A stretch of DNA of 64,000 nucleotides from Sardina pilchardus (taxonomy: Eukaryota; Chordata; Actinopteri; Clupeiformes; Clupeidae), in assembly GCF_963854185.1 (NCBI RefSeq), contig NC_085000.1:62001-126000 (forward strand). Reading direction: 5' to 3'. Positions 24,086-34,465 of this stretch are shown piece after piece. Numbering within the stretch: position 1 is the first letter of the stretch; every line of letters starts with the position of its first letter. A model generated the notes under the pieces. That model did not search any database. It saw only the letters and a program-made list of their open reading frames with translations, and had not been told where the DNA came from. Position numbers and translations under genes: made by a program.

Positions 24086-24119
24086 TGGGGGATACTACCT
24101 AGAGGCTACCCAGGTAGCA

Positions 24120-24600
24120 AGCTGACGTTGGGCCAACGTCAGAAGTTGTGTTGGGCCAACGTTGGGCGCTGACGTTGGGCCAACGTAATTTTGTCCGGTG
24201 GGCCAACGTTGGCCCAACGTTGGATAGGTTGGGTTTTGGTTGGCAGGAGGTTGGAATGGTATTATGAAAATATGGTTGGGCCAACGTTGGCCCAACGTTG
24301 GATAGGTTGGGTTTTGGTTGGCAGGAGGTTGGAATGGTATTATGAAAATATGGTTTGGCCAACGTTGGCCCAACGTTGTATAAGTTGTTTTTTGGTTGGC
24401 AGAAGGTTGGAATGGTATTATGAAGATATGGTTGGGCCAACGTTGGCGCAACCTTGGATAATTAGTTTTTTTGGTTGGCAGAAGTTTGGAAGGGTATTAT
24501 GAAGATATGGTTGGGCCAACGTTGGATAAGTTGAGTTTAGGTCGGCAGCAGGTTGACAGGGTATTATATAGATATGGTTGGGCCAACGTTGGATAAATTG
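24120..24600. repeat. 78-bp minisatellite with a palindromic core, six units
   Basis: GGGCCAACGTTGG starts at 24200, 24278, about 24356, 24434, 24513 and 24580, so the spacing is 78 bp, shortening to 67 at the end. In early units GGGCCAACGTTGGCCC is a perfect 16-bp palindrome. Each unit also has GGTTGGCAGGAGGTTGGAAT and GGTATTATGAA. Before the array, 24120-24200 holds GACGTTGGGCCAACGTC-type palindromes. Open frames on both strands follow from the periodicity (78 is divisible by 3) and are not taken as genes. Confidence 0.9.
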
Positions 24601-25111
24601 GTTTCAAACCTAAACATTTCTACCAACTGATACTTGGACCACCCTGGACAAACATTTTGTGAGATGATCAGCAGACCTGCCAGCAGCAAATTTGCTTTAC
24701 CAACCTGTTCAATATGTATTTGAAATTAGCCTAAACGTAGCATTTAGATACATTAACAACAAACACTGCAGTATTAATTAGAACATAATTATGTATTGTG
24801 TAATATGTGATAATCTAATGAGTTGAATGTATGTAGTGTACTCCCAGTTCTGACTTCTTGTAGCATTCTCCTGGAAAAAAAAAATAAAACAAAGAATAAA
24901 TAAACAAACAAACAAAACAAGCTGACTGGCAAAATGACCAAATATATCAGGAGAGACAAATTGCATGAAAAACTTACATTCACTGTCAGAGCTGCTCAAA
25001 GAGATGGGGTGAGGCAATGATTTCTGTTTTTCTGTAAAAAAAAAAAAAGTGGACAGTAATTTCACCTACAATCACTTGTAACCCCATGTTGTTTAACTAC
25101 TGTGGTGAGGA

Positions 25112-25142
<31 letters not shown>

Positions 25143-27130
25143 CTTTATTGATCCCCAAGGGGAAATTCAAGGTCCCAGCAGCTTAAGACACCACACACAA
25201 CATACAGTACAATGTAAACAATGTAAACAGGAAGATTAAAAAGCAAATCAACAATCAACAATCAACAATGACTAAAGGAGCAGTAGAATACTATAGATAA
25301 GGTATGCATGAATGTACTGAGGATTGGTACTGTGATCCAGTCTGAGGTGTGTGTCAAGTTGGTAGTGCAAATAAGTCCAACAGTGCAACAGTGCAAGATA
25401 AAATTCTAGTGACCAGTAATAAATATGTACAGTACAAAATGTAAGCATAGTAATAATAATAACAGTACTAATATAAATATATGGACAATTAAAATAAACT
25501 TAACATAGTAATAATATAAGAGTTAGACATGAGGGTAGACATGTAAGTCATGCCATGTAAGTGTATAAGAGGGTGGAGGTGCAGATATACTATGCATAGA
25601 AGTCCAACTCTCCTTTTCCCTTCAGTGAAGCATTGTACAGTTGTATGGCCCTGGGTACAAATTACTTTCTCAGTCTGTCTGTTGTGCATGTCATGGAGCG
25701 TAGTCTCCAGCTGATCAAGCTCTTCTGCTGTATGATAATGCTGTAGAGTGGATGACAGTCATTGTCCAGGATGCTGTGTAGCTTGTTCAGGGTCCTTTTG
25801 TCTGATACTGAAGTGATGCACTCCAGATCAGCTCCCACAACAGAGCCAGCCTTCCTTACCAGCCTGTCTAGTCGCCCAGCATCCCTCTTCCTAGTGCTTC
25901 CTCCCCAGCATGCCACAGCATAGAAGAGGACGCTGGCAACAACAGACTGGTAAAACATCCAGAGGAGCTTGCTGCAGACATTGAAGGAGCGCAGCCTCCT
26001 CAGGAAGTACAGCCTGCTCTGCCCTTTCTTGTATATTGCTTCAGTGTTGACTGACCAGTCCAGTTTATCGTCCAGATGTACGCCCAGGTACTTGTATGTG
26101 TTCACCACCTCCACATTGACCTCCTCAATGGTGACTGGCAGCAGAGCAGGCTTAGACCTCCTGAAATCTACCACCATCTCCTTGGTCTTGGTCGTGTTGA
26201 GTTGTAGGTGGTTGAGTCTGCACCATTGCACAAAGTCCTCCACCAGGCTCCTGTATTCCTCCTCCTGCCCATCCCTGATACATCCCACAATTGCAGTATC
26301 GTCTGAAAACTTCTGCATGTGACATGACTCCGTGTTGTAGCAGAAGTCGGACGTGTACAGGGTGAACAGGACTGGAGAGAGCACAGTTCCCTGTGGAGCA
26401 CCTGTGCTGCTGATTACAGTGTTGGAGAGGCAGTCCTTCAGTCTGACAAACTGTGGCCGCTCTGTCAGGTAGTCTGCAATCCAGGATACTAGATGAGCAT
26501 CCACACCCATCTGCAGGAGCTTGTCACTCAATCTGGGGGGTTGGATGGTGTTAAAAGCACTAGAGAAGTCAAAGAACATGATTCTCACAGCACTTTTCCC
26601 CTTGTCCAGGTGAGAGTGTGTCCTGTGTAGGAGGTAGGAGATTGCATCGTCGACGCCCACTTTCTCCTGGTATGCAAACTGTAACGGATCTAGTGCATGG
26701 CGCACCTGTGGCCTAAGTATCCCCAGAACCAGTCTCTCCAGGGTCTTCATCAGGTGTGATGTGAGAGCAACTGGCCTGAAGTCATTCAGCTCACGTGGAT
26801 GTGGTTTCTTGGGGACGGGGATAAGACATGATGTCTTCCACAGTGTTGGGACTTTCCCGAGACGTAGACTTTGGTTGAAGATATGCTCCAGTGGCTCTCC
26901 CAGTTCAGCAGCACAGGCCTTGAGCAGTCTTGGACACAGTCCGTCAGGTCCGGCTGCTTTCCTGGGATGGAGTTTCTTCAGTTGTCCTCTAACTTGATCT
27001 GCCGTTATGATGAGGGGGGAGGGGAGGGGAGGGGGTGAGGAGTTACCAAGGTCTTGGTCACTCCGGGGGGTAGGGGAGGAGGGGATGTGCTGCACTGGGG
27101 GTGAGGGGGCAGTGAAATTGCTTCAGGCAG
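25112..27130 (-). mobile_element. 5'-truncated LINE (L2/Rex1-like) with (TATC)n tail
   Basis: The element runs on the minus strand from about 27130 to a (TAGA)n tail at 25112-25142 (plus-strand notation). Its 3' UTR end reads TTTCCCCTTGGGGATCAATA, then AAGTATCTATC. It keeps most of a reverse transcriptase and has lost the endonuclease and everything upstream, the usual product of incomplete reverse transcription. The 3.2-kb fragment shares the tail. Confidence 0.85.
25662..27095 (-). pseudogene. LINE reverse transcriptase, truncated
   Basis: About 477 codons are open. Fingers and palm motifs appear in order: RKAAGPDGL, LNDFRPVALTS, DPLQFAY, FFDFSSAFNTIQP, STGAPQGTVLSPVLF, then the catalytic FSDD (about 26298-26309), TKEMVVDFRR and YKYLGV. 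The C-terminal thumb follows. A TAA stop at 25662 interrupts the conserved tail; the frame continues beyond it as FVPRAIQLYNASLKG. Without that stop and the 5' loss the RT would look intact, so the copy is young. There is no methionine context at the 5' end, as expected for a truncated copy. Confidence 0.9.
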
Positions 27131-27149
27131 TGAAATTGTTATTATGTAG

Positions 27150-27517
27150 CATATAGACTACAGTGAGGTCCGCTTTCACACCAGAAAACGAACCAAAATT
27201 GGCCTGATTGATTTTTCCTCAATGTTTATCTTCCGGTAGAAATCGGCACCAATTTTGACTCACTATTTTGACCTACAGTCTATGGTTTGGACCCCAGTTC
27301 GCGTTCTCACCAGAGAGACCGCACCAGAGGTCGACTTTTGGTGCGGAGTCAAGCGGGCCGAGACCTCCTCTTTTTGGAGGTCTCGGTCCGCTTGTTTTGG
27401 TGCGCACCCGAGTGCGATTAATGCTTTCACACCAACGAAAACGAACCGAAATAAGAGGTTTTGGTACGAATGGACAGTTTGGTGCGCACCAAACGATGTT
27501 GGTGTGAAAACACCCTA
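27150..27517. mobile_element. MITE-like repeat with TTTCACACC ends and an internal palindrome
   Basis: The left side reads GTCCGCTTTCACACC; the right end (reverse complement) reads TAGGGTGTTTTCACACC. GGTGCG and AAAACGAACC words recur inside. At 27351-27393 two 18-bp arms (AAGCGGGCCGAGACCTCC and its complement, 17 of 18 matching) surround a 7-base loop. No target duplication is certain. Non-autonomous; family unknown. Confidence 0.6.
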
Positions 27518-27549
27518 AATGTTGCAAAGGGTTAGGACTCAACCAATCA

Positions 27550-27735
27550 GATTGGTATTTGAGACCGACGGCCACTGGCCGACTCTACATGTCAGGTCGG
27601 CCAAAACTGGCCAAAATTAGCCCCGACGCCGACGACGACTGGCGACGGCACGGGACACACCAAACAGACTCGAGTCCCCGACCACCCCCGACTGCCCGAC
27701 GGATTATCGGGTTGGTGTGTTCAGGCCTTAACACG
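27550..27735. repeat. GC-rich CGAC-rich MITE-like segment
   Basis: It is dense in CCGAC, CGACGG and GGCC words and ends GGTTGGTGTGTTCAGGCC. It resembles a short non-autonomous element but lacks clear ends. Overlapping frames here are composition artefacts. Confidence 0.35.
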
Positions 27736-28444
27736 TTTACAGGCAGGCATGTAGGCCTACGCTGATGACGCTGTAGAATAGAGCCTATTAGAAGGTCCCG
27801 TATCAAACTATGGCTGTGGAGGGAAACAGTTATTTTTACATACAATATTCTTTGCAAGGTTTTGCTGACAACATTGAGATGTAATTCAAATTGTAATTTT
27901 GAAAAATTTCAAAAGTACTTGTAATTGAATAACACATTTTTCTCCAGTAACTGTAATATATTACTGTTACATTTATTTTGGAATTAAATTACGTAACGCT
28001 GTAACAATTTGCCCCTTATAATAATTAAGAGTGCACACTGCCACGACGCACATATAGAAGGTTTGGGGCGGATTATGCAACCACATATAAAAGAAGGCCT
28101 CTGTTGGCTTAAGATAAACGGCAGTGGGCTTGTTTACCAACTACGCCAAACGTGCAATAATCAAACACATGAAAAACACAAATCAACTAGATGTATACCG
28201 CAAAGCGATACACAATATGACCGCCGCTCAGTCTTGCACATTCTCTCCGCAAATATCAATCACGCTTTTGTTTCCATCGCCTACTCCATCCCCTATTGCA
28301 ACTTTTATGTATGTAAATGAGTGTGTGCATGTGTGCGCTTGCTTTTGTGTATGCTTCTCTGTCTATGAGTGTGTGTCTGCTTGTGTGTGTGTTTTATGTG
28401 TTTCTATGTGTATATGTTCACTGTGTTCTCTGCCGTCACTGTCA

Positions 28445-28771
28445 CTCCAATATCAGATCACACACACACACACGCAGGCACACACTCACACACACACACA
28501 CACGCATGCGCGCGAGTGCACACACACACAAATGCAGGCACACACTCAAACACACGCACACATACACACACACACACACACACAGGCACACACACAGATA
28601 CACCCACAGAAAGAGAGAGAGAAAGAGAGAACACACACAGAATACACACAGATAACACAGAACACACACAGACACAGAGAGAGAGAGAGAAAGAAAGAGA
28701 ACACACACAAAATACACACAGAACATGCACATACACACATATACACACATACGGGCACACAGAAACGCACC

Positions 28772-28805
<34 letters not shown>

Positions 28806-29100
28806 CTATAGTACGTTACACACACACTCACTTCTCAGCTCCGGTGGTCTCACAAAACGTACTCAAAGATGTGTGTGTGTGTGGGTGCACTGTGCATCTG
28901 TGTGTGTGAGTGTGTGTGTGCGCACTGTGCATCTGTGTGTGTGTGTGTGTGTGTCTGTGTACTGTGCATCTGTGTGTGTGTGTGCATGCGTGTGGGCGTG
29001 TTTGTGCATGTACATGTGTGTGCTGGTGCCTGTGTGTGTAGGTATGTGTCTGTGTGTGTGTATTTATATGTGTGTGTGTGTGTATGTGCCTGTGCTTGTC

Positions 29101-29140
<40 letters not shown>

Positions 29141-29180
29141 CCTGCATGTTTGTGTGTGCGTGTGTGTGTGTGTATGACCG
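28445..29180. repeat. Large (CA)n then (TG)n inverted microsatellite
   Basis: 28455-28820 is dominated by CACACA with AGAGAG interruptions; 28868-29178 is dominated by TGTGTG. The two halves are complementary, so the locus is a long imperfect inverted repeat with a short GC-mixed centre (28805-28865). Frames of alternating His/Thr or Cys/Val in all registers are artefacts. Confidence 0.9.
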
Positions 29181-29351
29181 TAGCATCCAGCACCCAGAGC
29201 AACCATTCTCTTTTAAAACTTATATATTTGGAAACTAGTTCAAATATAGGTATATAACTAGGTTTCTAATGGTGTCACTTATATGTTTCTAGGACAAAAA
29301 CTAGCAGAGATTGTGATGTGTGTTTGGAACAGTTTTTCAAATCCCAAGCGG

Positions 29352-29505
29352 GGACGAAATGAAAATTTTCCACAGGGGCTACATGCCCACCAAGTTTCAT
29401 GCGCTCCGGTGTTACGGTGTCCCGGGAATCGTTGACGAAAAATGACGGGAAAAAAGAATTAAAAAAAAAAAACTTTGACAACAACTATATGACATAATTA
29501 CGTGA
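29352..29505. repeat. Second copy of the dispersed repeat at 2.74-2.89 kb
   Basis: It matches 2741-2890 in the same orientation, with small deletions, ending at ACTTTGACAACAAC then TATATGAC. The hairpin that follows the first copy is absent here. Confidence 0.7.
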
Positions 29506-29509
29506 ATAT

Positions 29510-30180
29510 GCGCTGTATTGTGTCACAAACAACCAATGACTTTGTGGCCACCTAGCGCGCAACTAACGCGCTGAGCTGCAGGCCTGACACTTAATTGAAG
29601 ACACAAAGCTTTGTGAAACATAAACCCACACCCCCCAAAGTTCAATGTCCATAAGTCCAAACAATAAGCATTAGATTCCGACTGTTCCAAAACGTAAATG
29701 AGATTTCCAAAGAATGAAAACGATGCTTATCTTACAGTTCGTTGAGTAGTCGCTCCAACACGGATATGAAACGCAATCTCAACATGCGCGAATGTTAGAA
29801 GGGAAAAGTATCCAGATCTTGCTGTAATCCAATGACAAGAGTAATCCACAAGGTAAAGGGTCACGGCAATGCAGCACACAGGAATCTTCTAACCGCGTAA
29901 CTTTCTTACCAGCTGGCTCCATTCAGGTAACAAAAAGTCTCTCTCGCGCACTCACCGCGCCTCCATTTAAACTAAGGGCAAACCCATTCATTCGTGCCCA
30001 AAACGCGCGTCCCACTGTCAGCTGACACAAAATTGACATACATGGCAATGTCATATGAAAAGTCAAGGCAAAGGACATACATTTTCATTTTAACACATTT
30101 ATGCAACCATGTAAAAAAGGTGATTTGTGGCAACCTTTACACCCCCCCCCCCCCCCCCCCCCCCCCCACACACACACACC
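29510..30180 (-). other. Possible 3' region/LTR of the gypsy element; poly-C tract
   Basis: This lies just downstream (minus strand) of the gypsy integrase tail. A near-pure C run at about 30141-30167, followed by ACACACACAC, separates it from the coding part. No polypurine tract or matched LTR pair can be shown, because only one side of the element remains. Confidence 0.3.
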
Positions 30181-30182
30181 CC

Positions 30183-31169
30183 CAGCGGCTTATCGCGACC
30201 ATAGTAGGGCTTCATGTTTACCACATTTACATTATCCACCTTCACTTTATCAGTCAACCAACGAACACAGTAATTTATGGGACCCAAGTTTTTCTCTACC
30301 TTAACAGGCCCTGACCATCTGGGTGCAAGCTGGGCAGAGAACTGTGCAGAGGCTTTAGACAACGGGTGTGACCTAATCCAGACCAGGTCACCGACTGCAA
30401 AGTGTACATCTTTGCGCCGTGCATTATAGTACCTGGCTTGTCTAGCCTTGGCCACACTGACATGTCTTTCAACCTCTTTCATGAGTTGTGTGTGTGCATG
30501 TAGTGTATGATATGCAGTGTACCAGGAACAGGAGATTTGTTTATGAGACGCTCTAGGGGACCTTTAATGTTACGACCAAGAGCTAACACAGCAGGGGCCG
30601 CGCCAGTGGTTTCGTGGACTGCTGTGTTGATGGCCATGCGGAACTCAGGCAGCCATCGGTCCCAATCTTGATGGTGGTCTTCAACATAGGATGCCATCAT
30701 GGGCCTCAAAGTTCTGTTGACCCGCTCAGTCAGATTGGTCTGATGGTGGTACGCCGTAGTGAGCTTCTGAGTCACGCCCCAGGATCCACAGAGGCTGGCC
30801 AACAGCTGGCTTGTGAATTGTGGACCGCGGTCAGAAACCAGAAAGGCTGGCACTCCCCAACGGGTGAAGATGTCATTCTTCAGGATCTGACACACCATTG
30901 GGGTCTTGGCATCCTTCAAAGCGAAAAGCTCCACCCACTTGCTGAAGTAGTCGACGACGACCATGAGAATGGAATTACGGCCTTTGCTGAATGGGAAAGG
31001 TCCCATGAAGTCCACCCCAATCATCTCACCCGGTGCCTTGACCTCTGTTGACTGGAGCAGACCAGCAGGTTTGATATTTGAAGCCTTGTACTGTTGGCAC
31101 TTCTGGCAAGCACGAACATGGCTCCACACCTCTCTTCTAATGTCAGGCCACCATGCCACCTCCAGAATT
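30183..31169 (-). pseudogene. Ty3/gypsy integrase (element 1), interrupted
   Basis: The minus strand encodes the end of the zinc-binding domain (CQKCQQYK), the catalytic core with VDFMGPFPF, SDRGPQFTSQL and LTERVNRTLRP (D, D and E of the triad present), and a C-terminal domain with YYNARRKDVHFAVGDLVW and a VDNVNVVNMKPYY end. A TG-repeat insertion near 30485-30520 shifts the frame between the core and the C-terminal domain. The N-terminal side stops at 31169 in ILEVAWWPDIRR, where a TTAA-flanked piggyBac end begins. No protease, RT or RNase H remains. Confidence 0.88.
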
Positions 31170-31632
31170 TTAACCCTTTAGGCACCAGAGTTTTTTTCCA
31201 AAAACGTTCGATTTTGACATCTCAGTTTCAAAAGGCTTTAACTTAAAAGTGATAAGAGATAGACACTTTCTGTAAATTAGAGAAATACTAAGGATGGCCC
31301 AAAGTTTATGTGGGGATTACAATTATCCAGCTAATTTGCATATTATGACGTCATAATGACGTCATATGGTGGCGGCCATCCGGATTTTAGAATTTTCTTG
31401 CATTTTTTTGTTTTTTGGTTGGATTTTTTTGTTTTTTTCCTGACAGATAATACACATCACAAGGACATGCACACACACACACAAAAAAACACATTGTACC
31501 ATACTAAATGGTCAGGGAAATAGTAAATCAACAGTGTAAATCATTAGGCAATAATAGCAACATGATGAATGATGACGATGCTGCAAATTTATGTAGCAGG
31601 CCTTCTGCTGTTGAGATAATGAATTCCTATTC

Positions 31633-31740
31633 ATCTAGTTGACACTTCTTGTGGTATTTCATGGTGTGGTACCTCTCATTGCAGGGCACAACATAAAGGC
31701 CCACCCCACACTGCCTACACCTGTATTTTATCCGACTGTG
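31633..31740 (-). pseudogene. piggyBac transposase C-terminal zinc-finger, copy 1
   Basis: The minus strand reads YRCRQCGVGLYVVPCNERYH, then a short MKYHKKCQLDE tail and a stop. The C-x2-C...VPC-x4-H pattern is that of the Cys-rich C-terminal domain of piggyBac transposases. In that family the domain binds the element's ends. A T/G homopolymer run (31770-31806) lies just upstream. No DDD catalytic core is nearby. Confidence 0.75.
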
Positions 31741-31992
31741 GCCTTTAGATCTGCCACTTTGTGTGTGTGGTTTTTTTTTTTTTTTTTTTTTGGGGGGGGG
31801 GGGGGGTAGCTGACATAGGCTACACATCACAAGGACATGTACACACTAAAATAACACACATTGTACCATACTAATGGTCAGGGAAATAGTAAATCAACAA
31901 TGTGAATAATTACGAATAAATGGCAAGATGATGGGAATGATGATGACGGGAATGCAAATCAAAAAGCATTTTTTTTTGCTGTGGAGATAATG

Positions 31993-32100
31993 AATCCCTA
32001 TTCATCCAGGTGACAGTTCTTGTAGTGTGTCATGGTGTGGTACCTCTCATTGCAAAGCATGATACAAAAACCCACCTCACACTGCCTGCACCTGTAGCCT
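31993..32100 (-). pseudogene. piggyBac transposase C-terminal zinc-finger, copy 2
   Basis: The minus strand reads YRCRQCEVGFCIMLCNERYH, then MTHYKNCHLDE and a stop. It aligns with copy 1 without gaps up to the stop. Replacements (GVGLYVVPC to EVGFCIMLC) keep the Cys positions. The frame upstream is closed. Confidence 0.75.
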
Positions 32101-32176
32101 ATTTTGTCTGACGGCAGCCTATAGGTCTGCCACGCGCGCCTCCCGAGTAGACTGAATTAGCATGCTCTGTCCATTC

Positions 32177-33720
32177 TCATTCTAGTTGTGAGACACGTGA
32201 CTCAGTTACACCAGTGTGGACAGAAGAATCAACAGTTGGGTGGGGGTCAACCGATAGAGAATCAACACAGTTGTCCGACACAGTGCACAGAGGGCTCTCA
32301 CAGGCTGAAGATACAGAGGTACCCACTGATCCTACTCCAGCCGAGTCTGGAACTATTTCATCTCCTCCCTCTACCGTCACTGACCCAAAATCTCCTACGT
32401 CACTACGGTGTGTGTCAGAGCCACCTGACAGACCAGCAACCCACCTAACTGTCCTGTCAACAGTGGTTTCATCTCCACTGGACTGTGAGTTGCCAGCCTC
32501 ACTAAGACTGCCACCAGAAAATGACAGATGGTCATCATCCTCATCAGCTTCAGGGAGCGGCAAGAAATTCACTGGCATGATAAGGTTCCTGTGTACAGTT
32601 TTCACACTGCCTATTGGACTCCTAATTCTAAAGGTGTGTGTGGTGGTATTCACAGACAAAACAGTGTAAATTGTCCCCTCCCACCTATCTGCCAGTTTCT
32701 TCTTTCCCCGTTCTCCTTTGTTGGCCAGCAGTACCCTGTCACCCACAGTGACCGGTTGCCCTTTAGTTCTCCTATTATATAGCTCAGACTGCCTGCGTTG
32801 CTGCTTCTCAGCGTTAGACTGAGCTACGGCCATGGCCTCCCGTAGGTCCCTCCCCAAGGACGAAACATAAGTGTCAATGTCCACTGTAACCCCGTCCAGC
32901 AGCACACTTTCAAACATTAAGTCAACAGGTAACCTAGGGGTGCGGCCATACATTAAGAAGAAAGGGGGAATCCTGTGGTCTCGTGGACAGTGCAATTGTA
33001 GGCAAAGGTGAGACTTTTGAGTAGCTGAGGCCACTTGACCTTTGACCCGGGTGGTAGGGCTCTAATCATACTTCCCAGGGTGCGGTTCATCCTCTCTGCC
33101 TGACCATTCCCCATGGGGTGATACGGAGTGGTGTGAGATTTCTCCACCCCAGCCAACAGGAGCAGCTCCGCGATTAATGAGCTCTCAAAATTAGCCCCCT
33201 GATCAGAGTGAATGCACGCAGGAAAACCATACACACAAAAGAAATTATTCCACAAAACCCGAGCTACAGACTTAGCAGACTGATTAGGGCAGGGATATGC
33301 ACACGCCAGCTTAGTGAAGTGGTCGGTGACCACTAGAACATCAATGGACTTGTTGTGAGAATCTTCTGCAGACCAAAGATCAATGCAGACTAATTCTAAA
33401 GGAGCTGAGGTAGCAATGGAAACCAGAGGGGCCCTAGCCTCAGGTTCCGGAGCCTTGCTAACCACACACCTTTTGCACCTGTGAACATTATCCCTGACGT
33501 CCCTTTCAAGTGTGTCCCAGTAAAACCTCTGTCTGGCCAGCCACAGAGTACGCTGCTGGCCCTGATGCCCTGCCTCATCATGAACCCCTTTTAAAACCAT
33601 GAGCCTCAGCGCTTCAGGTACCACATACTGGAAGGTATTCTTTTTAGACACAGGGTTCTTCGATACCCTGTACAGTACACCTAAACGCATGGAGAGCTTA
33701 CCCCACTGTCTCAATGTCTT
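32177..33720 (-). pseudogene. Ty3/gypsy integrase (element 2), frameshifted
   Basis: The minus strand encodes an HHCC zinc-binding domain (HDEAGHQGQQRTLW...RCKRC), a core with CIDLWSAED, HSDQGANFES and GNGQAERMNRTL, and a C-terminal domain with YGRTPRLPVDL, YNRRTKGQPVTVGDRVLLAN and KLADRWEGTIYTV. An acidic, Ser-rich tail follows, ending near 32177. All three catalytic acidic residues are present. A one-base change in a C-run near 32972 shifts the frame within ETTGFPP/FFLMYG. The element has lost everything upstream of the integrase and ends about 400 bp before the properdin start. It differs clearly in sequence from element 1. Confidence 0.9.
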
Positions 33721-34116
33721 AAGTGTCTCCTGGGACTCATGTGCCTTTCAGTAAGGCAATTAACCCCAAGTTGCTCCGAGGACATGCCCTTGTAATATAT
33801 TGATTTGTAGGCAAAACCCTATAGGAGCCTAATACAAAATGCTCATTTAAAAGAAAAGTGGTGAGATGGATTTAGAGGCTTTTGCAACTGAACCCTTCAA
33901 ATGATTAACACAAAAACCGAGAAGCCAATCCTCCCCCAGCTCCCTTACTGAAAAGCGTTGCCTAACTTAAACAAACAGATGACACAACCCGTGGTCTTCC
34001 TGTAAAGGGTAAAATGCCCTTTGGGCACAAAACAGAAAGAGTTGAACTGAACAGCTGAAAACCAACTGGAAAGGAAAGGACGAAGGACAAAATATTTGGG
34101 TCCAGAACTTCTGCGT
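33721..34116 (+). promoter_or_regulatory. Upstream region of the properdin gene
   Basis: Only about 400 bp separate the gypsy remnant from the properdin start codon, so the core promoter and 5' UTR must lie here unless a 5' exon lies further out. I see no clear TATA box. No sharp motif can be assigned. Confidence 0.35.
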
Positions 34117-34411
34117 ATGACCATGGTTTACACAATGTTGCTAGTTTTTAGTCTACAATGTATTCTCTTCTTGCTTCCTCAATCCACAGGTGAGTGACAG
34201 ACTTTGATCTTTAACACCAGAGTAAAACCTCAGAGAGTAAGGATTGTTTTTTTTTTTAATCTTAACTCTATTAAATGTAAATTGATGCTAATTTGACAGC
34301 TTATTTTCTTCCTAAAATGATTGCTTTCATTGTGACTTTCATGAGCATCAAAACCTGATACTATTACATATAAACGTATCAATTATGTAATAATTATGCA
34401 GCTGTTTGGGA

Positions 34412-34465
<54 letters not shown>

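Larger units (their letters stand above)
31170..32160 (-). mobile_element. piggyBac remnant with duplicated C-terminal end
   Basis: TTAACCCTTTAGGCACC at 31170 has the TTAA target site and CCC-type end of piggyBac elements, and it sits inside the gypsy integrase. Read on the minus strand, the element encodes the end of a piggyBac transposase twice. The segment from about 31451 to 31820 repeats at 31821-32150 (offset 370 bp). The sequence between 31171 and 31450 is AT-rich and non-coding and contains TGACGTCATAATGACGTCAT. The opposite terminus and most of the transposase are missing. Confidence 0.72.

Noticed and set aside
24095..24502. Frames of about 100-118 codons on both strands with repeated residues
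   Set aside because: The 78-bp minisatellite has a length divisible by three, so any stop-free unit stays open; both strands are open for that reason.
24778..25065. Possible minus-strand exon (25035-24983) with KQKSLPHPISLSSSDSE between a T-rich acceptor and GTAAGT
   Set aside because: The borders look good, but joining it to the next exon-like block (from about 24868) gives an immediate TGA, and no other exons of such a gene were found.
28124..29238. Long frames in all registers with His/Thr or Cys/Val repeats
   Set aside because: They are translations of CA and TG dinucleotide repeats; neither strand has codon bias, splice sites or a domain.
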